Source of the DNA: Streptomyces regalis
GTDB lineage: Bacteria > Actinomycetota > Actinomycetes > Streptomycetales > Streptomycetaceae
Assembly (NCBI RefSeq): GCF_001509475.1
Contig: NZ_LLZG01000132.1
Coordinates: 1-6,130 of the forward strand
Direction: 5' to 3'
Length of the DNA stretch: 6,130 nt
Part shown: piece after piece, positions 3,200 through 6,130 of the stretch
Layout: each line of letters begins with the position of its first letter
Position numbering within the stretch: position 1 is the first letter of the stretch
The notes under the pieces: generated by a model
Database searches by the model: none
Told to the model about the DNA's origin: nothing
What the model saw: the letters and a program-made list of their open reading frames with translations, nothing else
Translations under genes and position numbers: made by a program

Positions 3200-6031
3200 C
3201 TATGGCGTCCATGGGGCGGATACGGCCCCATCGGGCTCCATAGCGTAACGGAGTAGCTGTTGCCATACGGGGCTTTTGCGACCTCGCGTGCGCGCGAGCT
3301 GGGTGAGCAGGCGTGCGTCGCCCTCGTTCGCGGCTTGCCGCGCGAGGTCTTCGGCCAAGTGCATGTCTCCGGTTGTTTCGTAGAGCCGGGCGAGAGCATG
3401 TCGAGCTTGTCGGTCGCCGGCGTTGACGGCGAGCTGCAGGGCCTTTTTTGCGCCTTCGTTGTCGCCGGAGGCGCGCAGCAGGTGGCCGAGTTCTCGCTGA
3501 GAGCGTGTGTCTCCTGTGTCTGCGGCGAGTTGGTAGAGGTGCTTCTCGGCTGCCGTGTCGCCGTTCTTACGGCGTCGTTCGGCCAACTTCCTCAAGGGGA
3601 CAGGGTCGCCTTTGGCGGCGGCTTGCAGTGCCAGTCGTTCTGCCTCGTCGGTGTCACCGGCATCGTCCCTCGCCGTGACGAGCCGTCTCAGAGCCCGGTC
3701 GCCGGCCAATTGGTGCAGGCGCTCAGCTTCCGATTCTTCCCCTCTACGTTCCCGCATGAGAGCCATGTTGAGCAATGCTGTGCCTTCGGCCGAGTGGCGC
3801 AGCTGTGAGGCGAACCGCTCCCGGACACTGGACGGGATGCCTTCACGAAGAAGGCGGAGAATGTGGGTCGCTGACTTTTCTGCGCCGGTTCGGTACAGCT
3901 GTTCGGCTTCCTGGAGGTCGCCTGCCTCTTCTCGGATCCGCGCCAGCTCTTCGTACGGGTTGTCGCGGGTCATGCCCGTGGCGTCGCACTGGATGGCCTC
4001 TCGGTACAGACGCTCGGCTGCCTCGACGTTTCCGGCCGAACGGTGTGCACCGGCGACGCGGATAAAAGCTCCCGCAAAGCCCATGCGTGCTGCTTCTGAG
4101 GCGAGACGTTCGGCTTCGGCGAGGTCGCCTGCCCGGAGGCGACGTCGAGCGAGCTCGGAGACTTCTTTCCCGCCAGCGAGACGGAGAAGACGCTCTTCCT
4201 CCGCGGCCGGGAAGTCAGGGTTCTGGCTTCGACTACGGGCGAGACTGACCAGGGCCTTCTGCTCACCTCTCTGGTTGGCTTGAACAGCGAGACGCTCAGC
4301 CTCTTCGAACTGCCCTGCCATTTCTCGTATGTGGGAGAGGGCTACGAGGGCGGTGGCCTCGCCCGCGTCGGCGGCGGCTGAGTAGAGACGGTCGGCCTCT
4401 TCGTGGTCGGCTGCCTGGGTTCGTTCCTCTGCCAGGCGCACCATCGCACCTGTGTGTCCGGCTTCGGCGGCCTGTTGGAACAGCTGCAGGGCTGTCGCTT
4501 TGTCACCCACGCGGTCCAGTAGCTGTGCTGCAGACACGAGCCCCTGAATCTGCCCGAGGGCGGCGGCCTTAGCGTAGAGGGCATAAGCGAGGCGCAGGCG
4601 CCAACGTTCCTCGGCGGCTCTGCCAAGCGCCAGGAGATCACCGGCGGTTGCGAGGTGGTTCACTGCGGCGTTCCAGAACCCCAGAGGTGGGCAGAGGCTG
4701 GTGCGCTCTTCCTGGCCGGTCTGGTCAAGGTAGTCGGCCAGCCGGTAGCGCAACCCATCAGGCTCCGTTTGCCCCAGCCGGGGTCGCATACGGGTAAGAG
4801 CACCGAGGGTGCCGCGTGCCGAAGTGGCCAGGTACGCCAGGCACTGCTCAAGCCAGTTCTCGCCGATGCTGTCGAACTGCCGGTCTGTGAGGTACCCGAC
4901 GGCTGCTTCTTCCAAGAACGACAGCGGGAGACCCTCAGCGTGTCCGAGCCGACGCGCGTCCATCGAGGCGTGGATGAGTGCTTTTGCTGCGGGACCGGCG
5001 GTGCGGTAACGCTCCAACAGTGCGGGGACACCAGCAAGGTACTGGGTAATTTCGCCGTGCTGAGCATTCCTAAGGGCCTGCTGCAGCCGTGGGTCGGCTT
5101 CGGCTGCGGTACCGAGTGCGTCGAGGTCGTTCTCCCCGAAGGCATCGGCCACAGCGATGCCGGTGCCGGAAAGCAGCGCTCTGGCCTGCGCGTTTGGGTC
5201 AGCCGGGTTTTCGGTGTTCGGAGGAGTTGTCAAGATCGACCAGTACTCAGGCCAGAGTGTTCCCAAGACCAGTATCGGTGCGCGGTCGGGGTCACGAAGC
5301 AGTTCCCGAAGTGCTGCCGCGACTTGCTCCCCAGTGTCGCTGCCGGGAGTCAGCAGGTAGTGCTGAGCCTCGTTCAGCCACACCACTGTGTGAGGCTGGA
5401 CCGACCCGATTCCATCAAGCAACGCTCCTGTGCGCGTTGGCTGAATGGGGTGCCACAATCTCCACTCGTCAGGAAGTTGGTGCACCGCCTCCCAGCACGC
5501 CCTCGTCTTACCGCAGGCAGATCCTCCCACCAGCATTGCGGCCGTGCTTGATCCCATAGTGGCCTGTTCAACTGCTGCGGACAGTTCGCTGTCGTGGCTG
5601 CGGGCAACGTAGAGCGGCAGTTCCGGGCCATCGCTCTCATGGGGAGGATCGATGGCGGGGTGTACCTCGAACGCGATGGCGTCGCGCAGTTGGCGAACCA
5701 GGTGGCCGGAGGGGATATCCGAGGTGTTCTGGCTGTCAGCGCCAAGAGCTATTGAAGAGAAGTCGCGCCCCATGAAGACTGGCGCGTTGAACGTGCCCCC
5801 AGAGATCAGGTTGCCTTGCGCCACCGTCCTCGGCTCCCGTCGTCGTGAGGTTCCGTTGTACTGATAGTTGTCGCGTGACTTCTCTCCACCACCCCAGGCC
5901 ATCGCAGGTTTGGTGTCCGCCACGGCGGACACCGTCGGTCGTGGGCGTGCTGGAGAAGCCCGGCCGGAGTGAGGGGCGTCGACTACACGCACGGACTCTC
6001 TCCCCGGCACGTGGATGCCTGTTGTCATCAC
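3200..6031 (-). CDS. STAND-like P-loop ATPase with TPR/Sel1-like repeats and N-terminal amyloid-like motif
   Basis: 943 residues from the GTG at 6031-6029 to a TAG stop. Order: low-complexity basic segment (1-73); amyloid-like motif (74-95); P-loop domain with Walker A GGSACGKT (169-176), a Walker-B-like VVWLNEAQHYL (216-226) with Asn220 where Asp is usual, and sensor-like ILVLGTLWPEYW (253-264); an alpha-helical middle part; then about 12 degenerate helical repeats (481-923). It lacks the GLPL and MHD signatures of NB-ARC, so it is a different ATPase class from the receptor downstream. The likely role is a second switch sharing the same signalling motif (inference). The start is uncertain: GTG 6031 and ATG 6028 lie just after an upstream stop and suit coupling, but have no clear Shine-Dalgarno. 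ATG 5902 (M44) is possible. GTG 5824 (V70) has GGGAG 9 nt upstream and would place the motif at residue 5, as in the downstream receptor. Confidence 0.93.
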   Translation of the reverse strand: MMTTGIHVPGRESVRVVDAPHSGRASPARPRPTVSAVADTKPAMAWGGGEKSRDNYQYNGTSRRREPRTVAQGNLISGGTFNAPVFMGRDFSSIALGADSQNTSDIPSGHLVRQLRDAIAFEVHPAIDPPHESDGPELPLYVARSHDSELSAAVEQATMGSSTAAMLVGGSACGKTRACWEAVHQLPDEWRLWHPIQPTRTGALLDGIGSVQPHTVVWLNEAQHYLLTPGSDTGEQVAAALRELLRDPDRAPILVLGTLWPEYWSILTTPPNTENPADPNAQARALLSGTGIAVADAFGENDLDALGTAAEADPRLQQALRNAQHGEITQYLAGVPALLERYRTAGPAAKALIHASMDARRLGHAEGLPLSFLEEAAVGYLTDRQFDSIGENWLEQCLAYLATSARGTLGALTRMRPRLGQTEPDGLRYRLADYLDQTGQEERTSLCPPLGFWNAAVNHLATAGDLLALGRAAEERWRLRLAYALYAKAAALGQIQGLVSAAQLLDRVGDKATALQLFQQAAEAGHTGAMVRLAEERTQAADHEEADRLYSAAADAGEATALVALSHIREMAGQFEEAERLAVQANQRGEQKALVSLARSRSQNPDFPAAEEERLLRLAGGKEVSELARRRLRAGDLAEAERLASEAARMGFAGAFIRVAGAHRSAGNVEAAERLYREAIQCDATGMTRDNPYEELARIREEAGDLQEAEQLYRTGAEKSATHILRLLREGIPSSVRERFASQLRHSAEGTALLNMALMRERRGEESEAERLHQLAGDRALRRLVTARDDAGDTDEAERLALQAAAKGDPVPLRKLAERRRKNGDTAAEKHLYQLAADTGDTRSQRELGHLLRASGDNEGAKKALQLAVNAGDRQARHALARLYETTGDMHLAEDLARQAANEGDARLLTQLARTRGRKSPVWQQLLRYAMEPDGAVSAPWTP
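3263..4591 (-). repeat. About 12 tandem TPR/Sel1-like helical repeats, period about 32 residues
   Basis: From residue 481 to 923 a unit of the form A-E-R-L-Y-x-x-A-A-x-x-G-(4x)-L-x-x-L-A-(6x)-G-D-x-x-x-A recurs. Clear units begin near 546, 578, 640, 672, 709, 797, 829, 861 and 893. The usual step is 32 residues, shorter than canonical TPR (34) or Sel1 (36-38), and units around 610 and 735-766 are irregular. The array probably forms a superhelical ligand- or partner-binding surface. Confidence 0.8.
5747..5812 (-). other. RHIM/PP-like motif variant of the large ATPase (core Q replaced by M)
   Basis: Residues 74-95 begin NLISGGTF and contain the core APVFMGRDFSS. Thirteen of 22 positions match the small effector and 9 match the NB-ARC motif. 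Met87 replaces the Gln found at this position in the other two. The motif precedes the ATPase domain, as in the other receptor. Confidence 0.7.
5834..5838 (-). promoter_or_regulatory. Shine-Dalgarno-like site supporting an internal GTG start of the large ATPase
   Basis: GGGAG on the minus strand lies 9 nt before the in-frame GTG at 5824-5822 (Val70 of the long model). It is better placed than anything upstream of the GTG at 6031. Starting here would give 874 residues beginning MAQGNLISGG. Confidence 0.4.
5912..5933. promoter_or_regulatory. Perfect 10-bp inverted repeat, candidate operator or stem-loop
   Basis: Arms GGTGTCCGCC (5912-5921) and GGCGGACACC (5924-5933) are exact reverse complements separated by 2 nt, giving a 22-bp near-continuous palindrome. 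It lies about 104 nt past the stop of the upstream partial gene and upstream of the two internal start candidates (5902, 5824) of the large ATPase gene. It could be a site for a dimeric repressor, or a hairpin (9-bp stem, 4-nt loop) ending the upstream transcript. If translation starts at 6031 it would be inside coding sequence. Confidence 0.5.
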
Positions 6032-6036
6032 ATTAC

Positions 6037-6130
6037 TCAGGTTGAATTGGCGATGTCCGGTTCGTCGATCAGTCCGTCGAGATCCAGGCCGGTGGTCGGT
6101 AAGCAGCCAACGATCAGGTGCGGCCGGTAC
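6037..6130 (-). CDS. 3' end of an unrecognised upstream gene (partial)
   Basis: A minus-strand frame enters from the window edge and ends with TGA at 6039-6037, giving 30 residues (YRPHLIVGC, then LPTTGLDLDGLIDEPDIANST). Third positions are G/C in 23 of 30 codons, against about half in the overlapping frame continuous with the large ATPase, so this is the likelier coding frame. The family is not recognised. Its stop lies 5 nt before the GTG at 6031, which would allow coupling with the ATPase gene. Leucine 10 of the visible part is a TTA codon. Confidence 0.55.
   Translation of the reverse strand, partial: YRPHLIVGCLPTTGLDLDGLIDEPDIANST

Noticed and set aside
2937..3266. Minus-strand frame spanning the spacer between the large ATPase and the small effector
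   Set aside because: Third-position G/C over the spacer is poor, it overlaps both genes in other frames, and it has no recognisable features. The spacer reads as non-coding.
4655..5551. Long plus-strand open frame (298 residues) antisense to the large ATPase
   Set aside because: It covers the Walker A and sensor region of the minus-strand protein, and its own product shows no motif or plausible composition.
6032..6130. Extension of the large ATPase frame upstream to the window edge
   Set aside because: The frame stays open but only about half its third positions are G/C and it is rich in rare codons. The overlapping frame ending at 6037 looks more like real coding sequence.
1..6130. CRISPR arrays, insertion sequences, tRNA or rRNA genes
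   Set aside because: I saw no short regular direct repeats with spacers, no transposase-like protein or terminal inverted repeats, and no cloverleaf-like or rRNA sequence on either strand.

Overview
The window looks like chromosome or plasmid DNA of a high-GC actinomycete, most likely Streptomyces or a close relative. GC is high throughout, third codon positions favour G/C, TTA codons are rare, and the main proteins resemble actinobacterial families. All genes I can support lie on the minus strand, so transcription runs from high to low coordinates.

Layout in transcription order: (i) 6130-6037, the 3' end of an unrecognised upstream gene. (ii) 6031-3200, a 943-residue protein (called C here) with a P-loop STAND-like ATPase followed by about 12 short helical repeats. 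Its true start is uncertain, because a perfect 10-bp inverted repeat lies inside its annotated N-terminal region. (iii) 3199-3022, a 178-nt spacer with a small hairpin and weak promoter-like sequences. (iv) 3021-2572, a 149-residue protein (B) with a glycine-rich hydrophobic N-terminus. (v) 2566-134, an 810-residue NB-ARC/TPR protein (A) starting 5 nt after the stop of B. (vi) 133-1, no confident gene.

The unifying signal is a 22-residue motif present once in each of the three complete proteins and alignable without gaps: near the N-terminus of A (10-31), near the C-terminus of B (109-130), and ahead of the ATPase in C (74-95). Its shared skeleton is N-x-I-S-G-G-(5x)-V-x-x-G-R. The V-h-Q-G core of A and B recalls RHIM-type amyloid motifs and the RHIM/PP-like bacterial amyloid signalling sequences known from actinobacterial NLR-effector pairs. 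In those systems the receptor carries the motif at its N-terminus and the effector at its C-terminus, which is the polarity seen for A and B.

Working model (inference): A and C are two receptor/switch ATPases of different class that converge on one small effector, B. Ligand binding to the repeats would cause ATPase-driven oligomerisation and clustering of N-terminal motifs. These would template the C-terminal motif of B and release a membrane-active N-terminal domain, giving regulated cell death or anti-phage defence. Two TTA codons in A suggest that its translation may also depend on the bldA leucyl-tRNA.
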